Assembly (NCBI RefSeq): GCF_000967495.1 | Contig: NZ_JXXU01000039.1 | Span: 1 to 64,000 of the forward strand | Source: Vibrio neptunius | Lineage (GTDB): Bacteria > Pseudomonadota > Gammaproteobacteria > Enterobacterales > Vibrionaceae | Direction of reading: 5' to 3' | Length of the DNA: 64,000 bases | Shown here: positions 51,491 to 61,313 of the stretch, one piece after another | How the letters are laid out: every line of letters begins with the position of its first letter | How positions within the stretch are numbered: the first letter of the stretch is position 1 | Made by a program: the position numbers and the translations under genes | Notes under the pieces: model-generated | The model's database searches: none | What the model saw: the letters and a program-made list of their open reading frames with translations, nothing else | What the model was told of the DNA's origin: nothing

Positions 51491-54057
51491 TTCAGCACCT
51501 CCAGTTGGTTCTTATCTCTGCGAACAAATAAGCTATAACAGCCAAGCAGAACAATAGAACTGATTAGTAGTGCAATGCCAAACAGCACTATCGTGTTTTG
51601 AAATCCCAAAACACTTAAAGCCAGTCCTGCAACCAGAGGGCCAGCAATATTGCCAATGCGTTCCGTCAATCGGAAGATACCAATCGTTTTGCCTTTATCT
51701 AATCCGGAATCCGATAACAACTCTATGATAAGCGGTACCTGTGGAGAAACGCATATGCCATGCGCTATACCCACTAATATTACTATCATCAGTAATCCAG
51801 AAGTTCCCGGTAATAACATAATATTCATCAATGCTGCAGCAGACAAGATACCGCCGGCAAAGATAAAGGCGATCTTGTTATTCCACTTATCGATTAGCAT
51901 CGCGGCGAGAGGCGAGATGATGATGATTGCCAGCCCATATGTCATCATTACTCGTCCTGAAACGGCGCTGCTCTCTCCCAAAGACTGCAAATAAACCGGG
52001 CAGATGTAATACAAGAAGCCGGTCAAAACTACTTTTGCAGGGATAGCACTAAAAAAGGTGATGAGAGCAAAGTACTTGTTGCTTAAGAGTATTTTAAAGT
52101 CACTAAGCTGTACGGGCTTACTTTCGCTATTCGATTCTCCACGGTCAAAGAAGCTTATGACCAGTATCACACCTATGACAGCCAAAGTCGCTGCAAGTAG
52201 AAATGTCATCGAGTAGCCCAATTTGTCGGCTAAGACGCCACCAATTGCTGCCCCGCAAAGTGAACCGGAGAAAAAAGCAGATAAGAAGGTCGACATACCT
52301 TTGGTTCTATTCTGCGTGTTCGTCGTGTCAGTGACGTAGCCCTGAGCTGAGATAAATACGACACCATATCCAATAGCAGTAAGTGCTCTGGCAATGAGCA
52401 GCAACTCCAAATTAGGACTTAAAGCTGTTGCAACCAAACCAAATGCTGTAATAAGCCCACCACTGATCAGCGACTTTCTTCTACCGACTTTATCGGACCA
52501 GTAACCCGCAAAAGGAAGAGAAATTGCCCAACATAACATAAAGAGTGAAATAGGTAGGCTGGTCACTAAGTCTGCAGGGATCCAGTTTTGATTGCTTGGT
52601 AAACTGGCGACAAAGTTTGGGAAAAAGGCTAGGGAGGCCGCTTCGGAGAAAATCAAGATAAACAAAGGGAGCCTGATAAAGCGATAATCCTGAATGTTTC
52701 GTTCAGGTAAGTTTTCACGCGCAAAGGTCGCTTTTATCCGCAGGTTAAGCTTTCCAATTAGGGTACCAAATTCGTCATTAGATTGAACCTGTACTAGATA
52801 GGGTACTTGTTTGTTTTCGCCCATTGCGATTAGCTGCTTAATTTGTTTCCACGGTTTGATGATCATGAAATGACAGATAAACAGGATGATTTCGATAACA
52901 AACAAGCCTGACGCAACGAGGACAGTGATCATGTCCATGATACTGTCTTTGATCATCTGAGGGATGATGTTGGTATCAGCCATCATTTGGAGCTTGATGA
53001 TTCCAGTGGTGTCTATTGGAATAGATAATTCACTGGCCTCGACATAATCTGGGAAAAATTTTGGATATTGATAGATAGCAGCTTTGTTGTTCTCCAAACG
53101 AATTGAGAGTAATTCAGGATGATGCTCAATATACGCTGAAAATTCTTCCTCCAATCCGACCAATCGCTCAAGAGGAACCCCCTCGTCAATGATGCGCCCA
53201 ATCATATGAGATAGCGTATCACCAATTAGGTTAGATTTTTGCTCAAGCTGCTTTTCGTAGACGCTCGAGAATTTACTCAAAGACTGGTAGGAACTAGCTA
53301 AATTTGAGGCGACGGTTAAGATAATGGCGAGTAGAATGATAAGCAGAGGAAAGTATCGTGCTCGCATTTTGTCCCACTTGGACCCAGAGCGCCCTGCAAT
53401 AATGTAATTCCTTACTGAAAGCATCACTTGCCTATCAGTCAGGTCTTGGTCGTTGATTGCCTTGGTGGCGGCCTGAACTTTTTTGAGCAGAAAATCAAGT
53501 AGCGAGTTCAGGAAAACGTAGCCTATTACCGCTGCGACTAATACCCATAAAAGGGTATCCATGATTTGTTGAGACAATAATGTCTGTTTGATTTTTTCTA
53601 GGTATAGCGGTGAGTAGTAAAGTCTCAACTCGCCTTCTTTTACATTGAATGTATTGACTATGTCCGTAGTCAGTAGTCTGTCGGTGTCAAATTTGGCTAC
53701 ACCAGTAGTAAACAATACTTGATTGGTACGATTGACGACCTGAATTTTGCTGATGCCATCGACAAGGTCTGAGCGCCTTTCAATCAAAGATTGAATGTTT
53801 GATATCGAGGAAAGGGGAAGACCTAAGCTCATCGCTTGACGAATATCATTATCCGTTTCGTCGAGCACAACTTGATAGGTGGAATCACTTGTCTGGGTGA
53901 GTCGTTTATCGAAATTGAGATAGTTTAATGTTGTATTCAGCCCATTAGAGAACAGCAAGGCGGAGACAATTGCCAAGATGAGTTTGGCTCTTAGTGAGAT
54001 AAATCGTCTAGGCTTAATCATGTATCCAGTATCCATCTTGCTGTTCGTCTTTCTCAC
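51487..54057 (-). CDS. Dual-sensor / HAMP / MFS fusion protein within the T6SS operon
   Basis: An 856-residue protein of unusual layout. Helix 22-42, extracytoplasmic region 43-165, helix 168-190, short cytoplasmic stretch, helix 236-255, a second extracytoplasmic region 256-375, helix 376-400 and a HAMP-like segment (~396-448) precede a full 12-helix MFS domain (~460-845, with 'FAGYWSDKVGRRKSLISGG' and 'ARALTAIGYGVVFISAQGYVTD'). The front half looks like two tandem chemoreceptor-type sensors; the output is a transporter instead of a kinase or methyl-accepting domain. The GTG start directly follows the clpV stop; ATGs at residues 8 and 13 are alternatives. The next gene encodes a binding protein overlapping by 4 bases. 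Confidence 0.82.
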   Translation of the reverse strand: MRKTNSKMDTGYMIKPRRFISLRAKLILAIVSALLFSNGLNTTLNYLNFDKRLTQTSDSTYQVVLDETDNDIRQAMSLGLPLSSISNIQSLIERRSDLVDGISKIQVVNRTNQVLFTTGVAKFDTDRLLTTDIVNTFNVKEGELRLYYSPLYLEKIKQTLLSQQIMDTLLWVLVAAVIGYVFLNSLLDFLLKKVQAATKAINDQDLTDRQVMLSVRNYIIAGRSGSKWDKMRARYFPLLIILLAIILTVASNLASSYQSLSKFSSVYEKQLEQKSNLIGDTLSHMIGRIIDEGVPLERLVGLEEEFSAYIEHHPELLSIRLENNKAAIYQYPKFFPDYVEASELSIPIDTTGIIKLQMMADTNIIPQMIKDSIMDMITVLVASGLFVIEIILFICHFMIIKPWKQIKQLIAMGENKQVPYLVQVQSNDEFGTLIGKLNLRIKATFARENLPERNIQDYRFIRLPLFILIFSEAASLAFFPNFVASLPSNQNWIPADLVTSLPISLFMLCWAISLPFAGYWSDKVGRRKSLISGGLITAFGLVATALSPNLELLLIARALTAIGYGVVFISAQGYVTDTTNTQNRTKGMSTFLSAFFSGSLCGAAIGGVLADKLGYSMTFLLAATLAVIGVILVISFFDRGESNSESKPVQLSDFKILLSNKYFALITFFSAIPAKVVLTGFLYYICPVYLQSLGESSAVSGRVMMTYGLAIIIISPLAAMLIDKWNNKIAFIFAGGILSAAALMNIMLLPGTSGLLMIVILVGIAHGICVSPQVPLIIELLSDSGLDKGKTIGIFRLTERIGNIAGPLVAGLALSVLGFQNTIVLFGIALLISSIVLLGCYSLFVRRDKNQLEVLK

Positions 54058-56670
54058 TTACTTAATCGTAAGATCGAATCCTTCCTCACAATTTGCGGTC
54101 GTAACGGAAACTTGAGTGATTGGCTGTTGCTGACTCAATCTACTGATACATTCTTCTGCGAGTTTAGGCATCAAAGAGCGGTTAATGATCTGCTCAACGG
54201 CGCGTCCACCTGTCGTAGGGTCAGTGTTCTTGCCAACGACGTACTCTACGAAGCCTTCATTCCATGTAAACGAAGCCTGATATTGCTCAGCGAGTTTTTT
54301 CTTAATTCGATTGAGGGATATTTCAGTAATTTTAGACAATTCTTCATCGTTTAATGGGTAGTACGGCACAATAGTCGTACGTCCGAGGAATGCAGGTTTA
54401 AAATAGTGTTGAAGATCTGGCCTAATTGATTCGAGAAGCTCTTCATTGCTTAGGCGATCACTATTGTCCGCACAAACATCACAGATGGCCTGATCTGCTG
54501 CGTTGGATGTCATGATGATGATGGTGTTCTTAAAGTCGACAGTTCGGCCTTCACTGTCTTTAATATGGCCTTTGTCGAAAATCTGGTAGAACAGATCATG
54601 GACGCCAGGGTGCGCTTTCTCCATTTCATCGAGTAACAAGACTGAATAAGGGTTTCGACGAATAGCTTCCGTCAAAACTCCGCCTTCACCAAAGCCAACA
54701 TAGCCAGCTGGAGAACCAAGTAACATAGATATTTTATGTTCCTCTTTAAACTCGGTCATGTTAATTACTGTCAGATCGTTGCTACCACCGTATAGTTGCT
54801 CTGCAAGCGCCATGGCTGTTTCGGTTTTACCCACACCACTTGGACCACACATGAGGAACACGCCAATCGGTTTTCGACTGTCGGTAAGGCCTGCACGAGA
54901 AATTCGGATCGCTTTGGCAAGTTCTTGTTTTGCTACATCTTGACCGATGACACGCTTATCTAGTTCTTCTTCTAGGGATAAAAGTCGAGCGATTTCATCA
55001 CTCATCATGTTTCCGACCGGGATACCAGTCCAGTTAGCGATGACCTGAGCTATGGTATTGTCATCAACCATTGCGTTGACCAGCGGCTCTTCACCCTGCA
55101 ATTCACCCAACTGATCGATAAGTTCATTCAGTTTGTCTTGCTTGGCTTTATCAACACTATTTTCGGTTTGTTCATCGCTGATTTCTTGCTGAAGCTCTTT
55201 GATTTGGTCAACGAAATCGACCTCTTTCTTCCAACGAGCTTGGTAATCTGCGAGTTTCTTTTCGTTATCTGCAATTTCGCCAGTGAGTTCGGCAATTTCA
55301 TCTTCTGCAATGCCAAACAGAGCGTGCTCTTTTTCTAGCGCTGCTTTTTCATTTTGCTGATAACGGATCGTCTGCTCAAGTGCTTCAATAACTTCAGGTT
55401 TAGCGCCTTGAGTAAGTGCGATACGAGCACTTGCAGTGTCGAGTAAGCTAATCGCCTTATCAGGCAACTGGCGACTAGGTAGGTAGCGAATAGACAAATG
55501 AACAGCGGCATCGATAGCGGATTCAGCGATAAAGGCGCCGTGGTGTTTTTGCAGTGACGCCGCAATACCACGAAGCATTTGTTTCGCGTCTTCTGCATTC
55601 GGTTCTTCGATCGACACGACTTGGAAGCGTCGAGTTAATGCCGGATCTTTTTCAAAGTACTTTTTGTACTCTGCCCACGTGGTCGCTGCGATGGTTTTGA
55701 ACTCACCGCGAGCAAGAGCGGGTTTCAATAAGTTTGCTGCGTCGTTCTGGCCTGCCGCGCCGCCTGCGCCAATTAGGGTATGAGCTTCATCAATGAAAAC
55801 AATAATCGGCTTTTCGCTATTCTTTACTTCGTTGATCACATCTTTGAGTCGGTTCTCGAATTCACCTTTTACACTCGCACCTGCTTGCAGCAAACCAAGA
55901 TCCAACGAATGAATTTGTACGCCTTGAAGTGCGCCTGGAACTTCATTAGCCGCAATGCGCAATGCTAAGCCTTCTACAACTGCTGTTTTACCAACCCCTG
56001 GTTCCCCAACCATGATAGGGTTGTTTTGGCGTTTTCTACACAGAATGTCGATGGCTTTACGCACTTCTGAATTTCGACCAGAGATAGGATCAATATTGCC
56101 GTCCAATGCCTGCTGTGTCAGATTCGTTGTGTATTTACTTAATGCGTCATTGCCGACAGGGGCACCGCCAGTACCATCGGCTGCAGCAGCGCCAGTTTTT
56201 GCTCTAGCAACGGCTGTTTTATTGATTAGCCCTTGAAGAGATTCCAGTGAAACACTTTGTAAGCTTTCTAGCTGAAGCGTATTCATACCCAGCACGTTTT
56301 GTTGCAGCATGGCTTGAACCAAATGAAGGCTGATAACTTCACCATGGCCATAGTTTACCGAAGCAATCATCCAAGCGTCTTTTACGATTTCGGTGAGTGC
56401 TTGGCTAAGCGTTGGCTGACCCTCATTCCCTTTTGGAAAACGAGCAATCTTCGAGGACAGTTCGTTGACCAAATTATCCTGAGATAGGTTTTGTGACTGA
56501 ATGAGGCTATTTAAGTGTTTGTCTTGCTGTGAGAGCAACTGCAACAGCCAATGTTCTGTCTCAATAGAAGGGACATTTTGATTCATAGCGGCCCCAGCAG
56601 AAACTTCAAGTGCTTGTTTCAATTCTGGTGACAACTTGGCGACTAGATTTGTTAGCGTAACTTGCGTCAT
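54058..56670 (-). CDS. clpV: T6SS sheath-recycling AAA+ ATPase ClpV
   Basis: A ClpB-type ATPase of 870 residues with the ClpV N-terminal domain ('LTNLVAKLSPELKQALEVSAGAA'), first Walker A 'VGEPGVGKTAVVEG' and Walker B 'VFIDEAHTLIGAGG', a middle coiled coil, second Walker A 'CGPSGVGKTETA' and 'LLLDEMEKAHP'. It disassembles contracted TssBC sheaths. I use the ATG at 56670 with GGA upstream; the codon at 56691 lacks a site. The stop is followed immediately by the MFS-fusion start. Confidence 0.95.
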   Translation of the reverse strand: MTQVTLTNLVAKLSPELKQALEVSAGAAMNQNVPSIETEHWLLQLLSQQDKHLNSLIQSQNLSQDNLVNELSSKIARFPKGNEGQPTLSQALTEIVKDAWMIASVNYGHGEVISLHLVQAMLQQNVLGMNTLQLESLQSVSLESLQGLINKTAVARAKTGAAAADGTGGAPVGNDALSKYTTNLTQQALDGNIDPISGRNSEVRKAIDILCRKRQNNPIMVGEPGVGKTAVVEGLALRIAANEVPGALQGVQIHSLDLGLLQAGASVKGEFENRLKDVINEVKNSEKPIIVFIDEAHTLIGAGGAAGQNDAANLLKPALARGEFKTIAATTWAEYKKYFEKDPALTRRFQVVSIEEPNAEDAKQMLRGIAASLQKHHGAFIAESAIDAAVHLSIRYLPSRQLPDKAISLLDTASARIALTQGAKPEVIEALEQTIRYQQNEKAALEKEHALFGIAEDEIAELTGEIADNEKKLADYQARWKKEVDFVDQIKELQQEISDEQTENSVDKAKQDKLNELIDQLGELQGEEPLVNAMVDDNTIAQVIANWTGIPVGNMMSDEIARLLSLEEELDKRVIGQDVAKQELAKAIRISRAGLTDSRKPIGVFLMCGPSGVGKTETAMALAEQLYGGSNDLTVINMTEFKEEHKISMLLGSPAGYVGFGEGGVLTEAIRRNPYSVLLLDEMEKAHPGVHDLFYQIFDKGHIKDSEGRTVDFKNTIIIMTSNAADQAICDVCADNSDRLSNEELLESIRPDLQHYFKPAFLGRTTIVPYYPLNDEELSKITEISLNRIKKKLAEQYQASFTWNEGFVEYVVGKNTDPTTGGRAVEQIINRSLMPKLAEECISRLSQQQPITQVSVTTANCEEGFDLTIK

Positions 56671-56741
56671 ACCGTTTTCCTTGTATCTCAAAAGGCATCA
56701 ATACGTCTTTAATACCCAACTCGTTTTGGTTCTGAAGTGCG

Positions 56742-57671
56742 TTACTTCAGGAGAATACTTACTATTTGTTGTGGTTTCCTTTCCGGCGCTAGGCAATCAA
56801 CTTCACCCAGTTTCGCCGCGTTGTATTTGTTGCTGGATAGACGAGGTCTATTCAGATACTCCCGCTTTACGTTGAGGTAAACAGAAGTCGGAGTATTGTC
56901 TTGCAAATAATGCTGAATCAATTCTTTCATGTGGCTTGCCAGCAGTGGATCGGCTTGGATCGCGATCAACTCATTTTCCGTTTTTGGGGTTATATAAACC
57001 ATCAAATGACTAAAATGCGTTAAGCAGGTTTTTCCGAGCAAAAAACCTTGTCCAACCCGACTATTGAATTGCTCTTTCCGACCCAATCGAGTCAGAGAGT
57101 CAGATGGAAGCTGACGGCGCTCATGAGTTTTAGTCGAGACTTTGATACCGAACGGAAAATAGTCATTAAGCATTTGACTCAGGGTACTAAGGTTTCTCTG
57201 ACCTTGGTTAAGCAACATGGAGTACTGAAAATACTTTCCATGTTTGTTGTTAAGTGTAGCAATATGGTTGAGTAATGCCGTTTTTGCTGGTTGAAGTTCA
57301 TTTTGAACAACAAGCCAAGAACCTGTTTCCAGTTGGCCAACAATTTCAAAATAACGCTGATTGAATACATCAAGAAAATCTTTCAGTGCATGATCGTCAT
57401 TGTGAAGCGCGGATAAAAGTTCCTCGTAAATATAGTTTGGTATGACACCTTTGACACCAGACAGTGCCTGCTTGGCTAACCTAAGTTTCAAGCGATTGTT
57501 TTTAAGTGAAAAATACTGTATTTCGCTCGCGTCGCCGGTAGGCATTGCCTCTGCTTTAAGTTCAAGCTTTACCCGATTCGGGTTTTGATTTATCCAATGA
57601 TTCAGCAATCGCATCGCCTGAGCGAAATCGTATTGTTGAGGATGTTGGGTTAAATCGCTAATCAATGTCAT
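56742..57671 (-). CDS. tssG: T6SS baseplate protein TssG
   Basis: A 309-residue TssG with 'QYDFAQAMRLLNHWINQNP' and 'LRLAKQALSGVKGVIPNYIYEELLSALHNDDHALKDFLDVFNQRYFEI', matching the family's 'FDFFQAVRLL' and 'GxxGxLPxxYxE...LxxFLDIFNHRLL' blocks in divergent form. It forms baseplate wedges with TssF, TssK and TssE. About 70 bases separate it from clpV; no strong hairpin is there. Confidence 0.92.
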   Translation of the reverse strand: MTLISDLTQHPQQYDFAQAMRLLNHWINQNPNRVKLELKAEAMPTGDASEIQYFSLKNNRLKLRLAKQALSGVKGVIPNYIYEELLSALHNDDHALKDFLDVFNQRYFEIVGQLETGSWLVVQNELQPAKTALLNHIATLNNKHGKYFQYSMLLNQGQRNLSTLSQMLNDYFPFGIKVSTKTHERRQLPSDSLTRLGRKEQFNSRVGQGFLLGKTCLTHFSHLMVYITPKTENELIAIQADPLLASHMKELIQHYLQDNTPTSVYLNVKREYLNRPRLSSNKYNAAKLGEVDCLAPERKPQQIVSILLK

Positions 57672-57691
57672 ATGTATCTCTCAACCAACAA

Positions 57692-59443
57692 TCACATTGC
57701 TAGTTGGCTCCCATGAATTTTAGGGTAGCGCTTGGCAACCCCATCTCTTCCATAGATTCGGATAGACAGCTGGATATAACGGTCGAAGCTACAAAACTGT
57801 TGGAAGAAGCGATTGAGAACATCACTAAATACAAGGAACCCACTCTGAGTATCGAGTGTCAACTCTATTTCAGTGCCAGGAGAGAAGACGTTCTTACCCA
57901 TTATACGTAAAGCTGAAACCTGAGATTTAATTGAGACGCTATGGATTGTCTGAATTTCTTCTGCTGATACTTGCTCACGACTGCATAGTTGAAGCATCTG
58001 CTTGAGCTTTTCTGTTGGGTTATCTGAGTGGAGAAGGGACGAAAAATTACCATTCAGTAAGCCAACAAATTGCCAGTGCAAATTCAGGTTCTGTTCTCGT
58101 TCAATAGGTGCAGTCGGTGGGTAAATAGCCTTAAAAGAACCTGGCAAATCGATGCTTTCAAGGCATTCCATGTCGCCGCTAATACCACATGCCTGTTTTC
58201 CATTGGTACACAGAAGATGTGTTCCATAGAGTTTATTGAACTCAAGGTCGTGATTAGGTCTTAAACTGATGGCAAGTTTAAACTGACCATTAATATCTCG
58301 AGAGCTTTGCCAATAATCTGCATTTGGGTTTGACTTATAGCTATCTCTAAACAAAGGAATTAACGGTTTCTCCCCTTGAGGAGTAATCTCGAATACTTCT
58401 TTGACTTCAACAACTTCAATATCACTTTCGCTGTGTGCATCGGCGTTAACAGGAATACTTAAGCATCTCTGGTCATAATTCGTCGGCTCGCCCGTTTGCT
58501 CAAACAGGTTGACTGCAGGAATGATGTCGAGTTTAAACACTTGATTGTCAAATAAACGCATGAACTCGGTTGGTATCGAATTCATAAACAAGTTGAGCTT
58601 GATGTCAGCGCAGTCGAATTGCTTAATGGCTTGCCCAAAATCCTTTAAGCGAAAAAACTGGCGCTTCTCTTTGTAAAAGAAAAACTCGCTGATGAGTTGA
58701 AAACCTGAAAACTGATTGCCCTTTTGTGGCAAAAACAAAAAGTTGAGATCGCTGATACGGCTCTTTAGCTTTTCTGCTGGTAAAACAACGTGTTTTTTGC
58801 ATTCGCTATCAGAGATGGATACCGCCTTAGTTTGACCTAACAGTAATTCAACCAGTGAGTCTGCGTTGTTCTCAAAACCTTGCACAAAGAGATCTAAATC
58901 TTGATGACTCAGTTGTGAAAAATAGGTGTCGGGATCGCCTGTTGACAACGAAAGTTGAATAACAGCAGTAGACTGCTCAGTGCCAGCTGGACGATTAAAC
59001 TTGAATGGTGCACTGGCTGCTGCTGTATCCGTTAAGGAGAATGGCGCCGTCTTTAAATCATCAACGGTGGTAAACTGGCAAAGTTTCCCCTTAGCTTCTG
59101 AGGTAAAGTGCGAACCTTTCGGAATCAGAACAGACTCTGAAACATCTTCCTCATGAGACAACTGTAGGTAGGCGGCACTAGGAATAGTTTGAATGTAACT
59201 AGGGTAGAGCACACCGAGTAGACCTTGTACAACTTCAGGGAGTTGCTCGGAAAGCTGCTTTTCTACAGTGGCGTTGAGTAACGCAACGCCGTCGAGCAAA
59301 CGAGCGAGGCTGGGGTCTTCGATCTGGCCTTGATGAATATTGAGGCGTTCTGCATGCTCTGAGTGTTGCTGACCAAATTGTCCTAGGGCACGCCTTACAA
59401 AAGTCAGCTCTTGTTCAAAGTAACGCATCAAAGGATCAGTCAT
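57692..59443 (-). CDS. tssF: T6SS baseplate protein TssF
   Basis: A 583-residue TssF with the characteristic start 'LMRYFEQELTFVRRALGQFGQQHSEHAERL', 'DPSLARLLDGVALLNATVEKQLSEQLPEVVQGLLGVLYPSYIQTIPSAAYLQL' and a C-terminal 'DVLNRFFQQFCSFDRYIQLSIR'. It overlaps tssE by 8 bases. Length is close to the usual ~590. Confidence 0.94.
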   Translation of the reverse strand: MTDPLMRYFEQELTFVRRALGQFGQQHSEHAERLNIHQGQIEDPSLARLLDGVALLNATVEKQLSEQLPEVVQGLLGVLYPSYIQTIPSAAYLQLSHEEDVSESVLIPKGSHFTSEAKGKLCQFTTVDDLKTAPFSLTDTAAASAPFKFNRPAGTEQSTAVIQLSLSTGDPDTYFSQLSHQDLDLFVQGFENNADSLVELLLGQTKAVSISDSECKKHVVLPAEKLKSRISDLNFLFLPQKGNQFSGFQLISEFFFYKEKRQFFRLKDFGQAIKQFDCADIKLNLFMNSIPTEFMRLFDNQVFKLDIIPAVNLFEQTGEPTNYDQRCLSIPVNADAHSESDIEVVEVKEVFEITPQGEKPLIPLFRDSYKSNPNADYWQSSRDINGQFKLAISLRPNHDLEFNKLYGTHLLCTNGKQACGISGDMECLESIDLPGSFKAIYPPTAPIEREQNLNLHWQFVGLLNGNFSSLLHSDNPTEKLKQMLQLCSREQVSAEEIQTIHSVSIKSQVSALRIMGKNVFSPGTEIELTLDTQSGFLVFSDVLNRFFQQFCSFDRYIQLSIRIYGRDGVAKRYPKIHGSQLAM

Positions 59444-59858
59444 AACTATCCTCCGTCATTACCGTGGTTAAATCGTTGAGTGAAATCTTAGAGTCGAATA
59501 TCAGTTCTTGCTCTCCTTTGGAGGTTCTTGCTCTAGCGATTATATTGAAAACCAGTGCGTTCTCATTTTCCTTACGTTCAAGTAACTCAACCATTACCTG
59601 AGTAAGGCGGGGCTCAAAGTGCTTGATATAACTCTCTAGACGCAATGCTAGTTGGGTCTGATCTAAGCTGGCACTCAAGAGTTGAACATCTTCTATGCCA
59701 AAGCGCAAATTAGAACGCTGTAGCTCTGTGAATCGATCATCAATATCCACTAGGGATGATTCTGACTCGAGAAGTTTAGTTAGGTGATATTTGATATCAT
59801 CAATCTCTTCGCTTTGGCTTGAGCTATTCGGCTCTATAAACGTTTTCCAAAATCCCAT
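59436..59858 (-). CDS. tssE: T6SS baseplate protein TssE (gp25-like)
   Basis: A 140-residue protein between TssC2 and TssF. The gp25/lysozyme-like family pattern is present but weak: 'IDDIKYHLTKLLESESSL' for the usual 'SVxxHLxxLLNTRxG', 'LRFGIEDVQLL', 'IKHFEPRLTQVMVELL' (canonical FEPRL, the sheath-nucleation motif) and a final 'FDSKISLNDLTTVM'. It overlaps both neighbours. Confidence 0.9.
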   Translation of the reverse strand: MGFWKTFIEPNSSSQSEEIDDIKYHLTKLLESESSLVDIDDRFTELQRSNLRFGIEDVQLLSASLDQTQLALRLESYIKHFEPRLTQVMVELLERKENENALVFNIIARARTSKGEQELIFDSKISLNDLTTVMTEDSYD

Positions 59859-61252
59859 TAGGCCGCCTCATCCAGTTCTGTGGTTAAAATGACCTCGCCA
59901 GTGAAGTGATCATATTGATATTGTGGGACAATCCTCAATGTACATACAAAGCTACCAGGTTGATTTTCAGATTCTGAAACGCTGATTTTAGCGAAGCTTA
60001 ATGGGTATTTAGCGAGCGTTTCTTCGTTCGCATAAGTCACATTACTAGCAAACTTTTCAATCCATTGGGTTAAAAACAACTCACATTCTGCCGCAGTGTT
60101 AAAACTGCCAAGCATCTCGCGGACCTGAACCTTTAAATAGTGGGCAATGCGACAAGACATCAGACTAGTCTGAATTTGAGTTAAGATTTTCTCGTTGTCA
60201 GAAGAGCCGCTTTGCCAGATTGAGTTGTTTCCATTGAAAAAGTATTTGTCGCTGAGTGGACTTTTGGTCAAGGGTACAAATCCATTTTGTGCATAAAACG
60301 TCGATATCTGCCCAAAAAGGACCACACTGGTCTGAGGTTCGCGCAAAAATAGGCAGTTATGTTTGTCGATGTTTACAATGGCACCTTGAGATTTGTCATT
60401 CCAACGCGATTTGAGAAAACCAAACCAATTTACGCGGTGATATTCGCGCATGATGGTAGCGGCAAACGCAAAGGTCGCGCTGCCCCAAAGCCCAGTTCCG
60501 ACTTCGTTGTAGATGAAGCCTGCCTTGGTATTGCTATAGCATTGTCTCATTCGTATTGAAGGCATAATAAAACCTACAAACCTTGAGCTTGATTTAGTGC
60601 GTAAGGACTGCCAAGCGCCGTAGTCTGGGCCGGTGATGATTTTTTCGATTCTATTGATATCTGAAAGCCAATCAGCTCCGGGATCAACAAAGAATTTCTC
60701 ATCGGGTGAGAAAAGCATTGGGCAAAGGGTTGATTCGCCGAGTTTACTCAATAGCTCGACGGTAAAAAGGTCGTCATAGTCCGCATCGAAGTCCATATCG
60801 ATAGAGATTGGATGCGTGTACACAATACAACCAAATGGACTACCCCCCAGCGTATTTAACTCCTTGTTACCTATTTTGTTGAATAGGCTGGAAGCTTTGA
60901 CATTGTAAGCTTGGTTGATGTCGGTTGACACTTCATCCCAATCCATATCAAGAAGCTTGAGCTTGGTACGCTGCTTATTGATTGGCAAGGTTGCAAGGCC
61001 TTGTAATCCCAGCCAGCTACTGTGTAGGTGTTCAAAATCAGGCTCATGGAGGATTTTGTCAAGTTGCTTTGACAAAGCTCCATCTAAGAAGGAAATAAGA
61101 CGTGACACGAAGTTAACGAGTGACGGTTTATTAGCTAATGCGTCAGGGTTAACTTCAGACAGTAAAAAGAGCGCGTCTCTAAGAAAGTCGCTTTTTTTAT
61201 TGTCTAAAGAGGCAAGCTTCTGCTGCCAATCTGCGCTGAAATTCAATGTCAT
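59858..61252 (-). CDS. Second TssC-family protein (TssC2/ImpD-like)
   Basis: A 464-residue paralogue of TssC. Shared blocks are 'LDKILHEPDFEHLHSSWLGLQGLA', 'GGSPFGCIVYTHPISI' and 'RIAHYLKVQVREMLGSFNTAAECELFLTQWIEKF'. It lacks parts of the TssC N-terminal region that pairs with TssB ('FLDRAI...'). Rhizobial imp clusters also have two such proteins (ImpC and ImpD). It may cap or initiate the sheath rather than form it. It follows tssC after a perfect hairpin and overlaps tssE by one base. Confidence 0.85.
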   Translation of the reverse strand: MTLNFSADWQQKLASLDNKKSDFLRDALFLLSEVNPDALANKPSLVNFVSRLISFLDGALSKQLDKILHEPDFEHLHSSWLGLQGLATLPINKQRTKLKLLDMDWDEVSTDINQAYNVKASSLFNKIGNKELNTLGGSPFGCIVYTHPISIDMDFDADYDDLFTVELLSKLGESTLCPMLFSPDEKFFVDPGADWLSDINRIEKIITGPDYGAWQSLRTKSSSRFVGFIMPSIRMRQCYSNTKAGFIYNEVGTGLWGSATFAFAATIMREYHRVNWFGFLKSRWNDKSQGAIVNIDKHNCLFLREPQTSVVLFGQISTFYAQNGFVPLTKSPLSDKYFFNGNNSIWQSGSSDNEKILTQIQTSLMSCRIAHYLKVQVREMLGSFNTAAECELFLTQWIEKFASNVTYANEETLAKYPLSFAKISVSESENQPGSFVCTLRIVPQYQYDHFTGEVILTTELDEAA

Positions 61253-61283
61253 AATGTCCTTAGATTGTAGACAGGAAGAAAGG

Positions 61284-61305
61284 AAGGCCGGATTGCTCCG
61301 GCCTT
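61284..61305 (-). terminator. Attenuating hairpin between tssC and tssC2
   Basis: AAGGCCGGA (61284-61292) pairs perfectly with TCCGGCCTT (61297-61305) around TTGC. On the - strand only a broken pyrimidine run (CCTTTCTTCCTG) follows. It would make a partial terminator or a 3'-end stabiliser, favouring the abundant hcp-tssB-tssC part of the transcript. Confidence 0.6.
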
Positions 61306-61313
61306 AAATTTGA

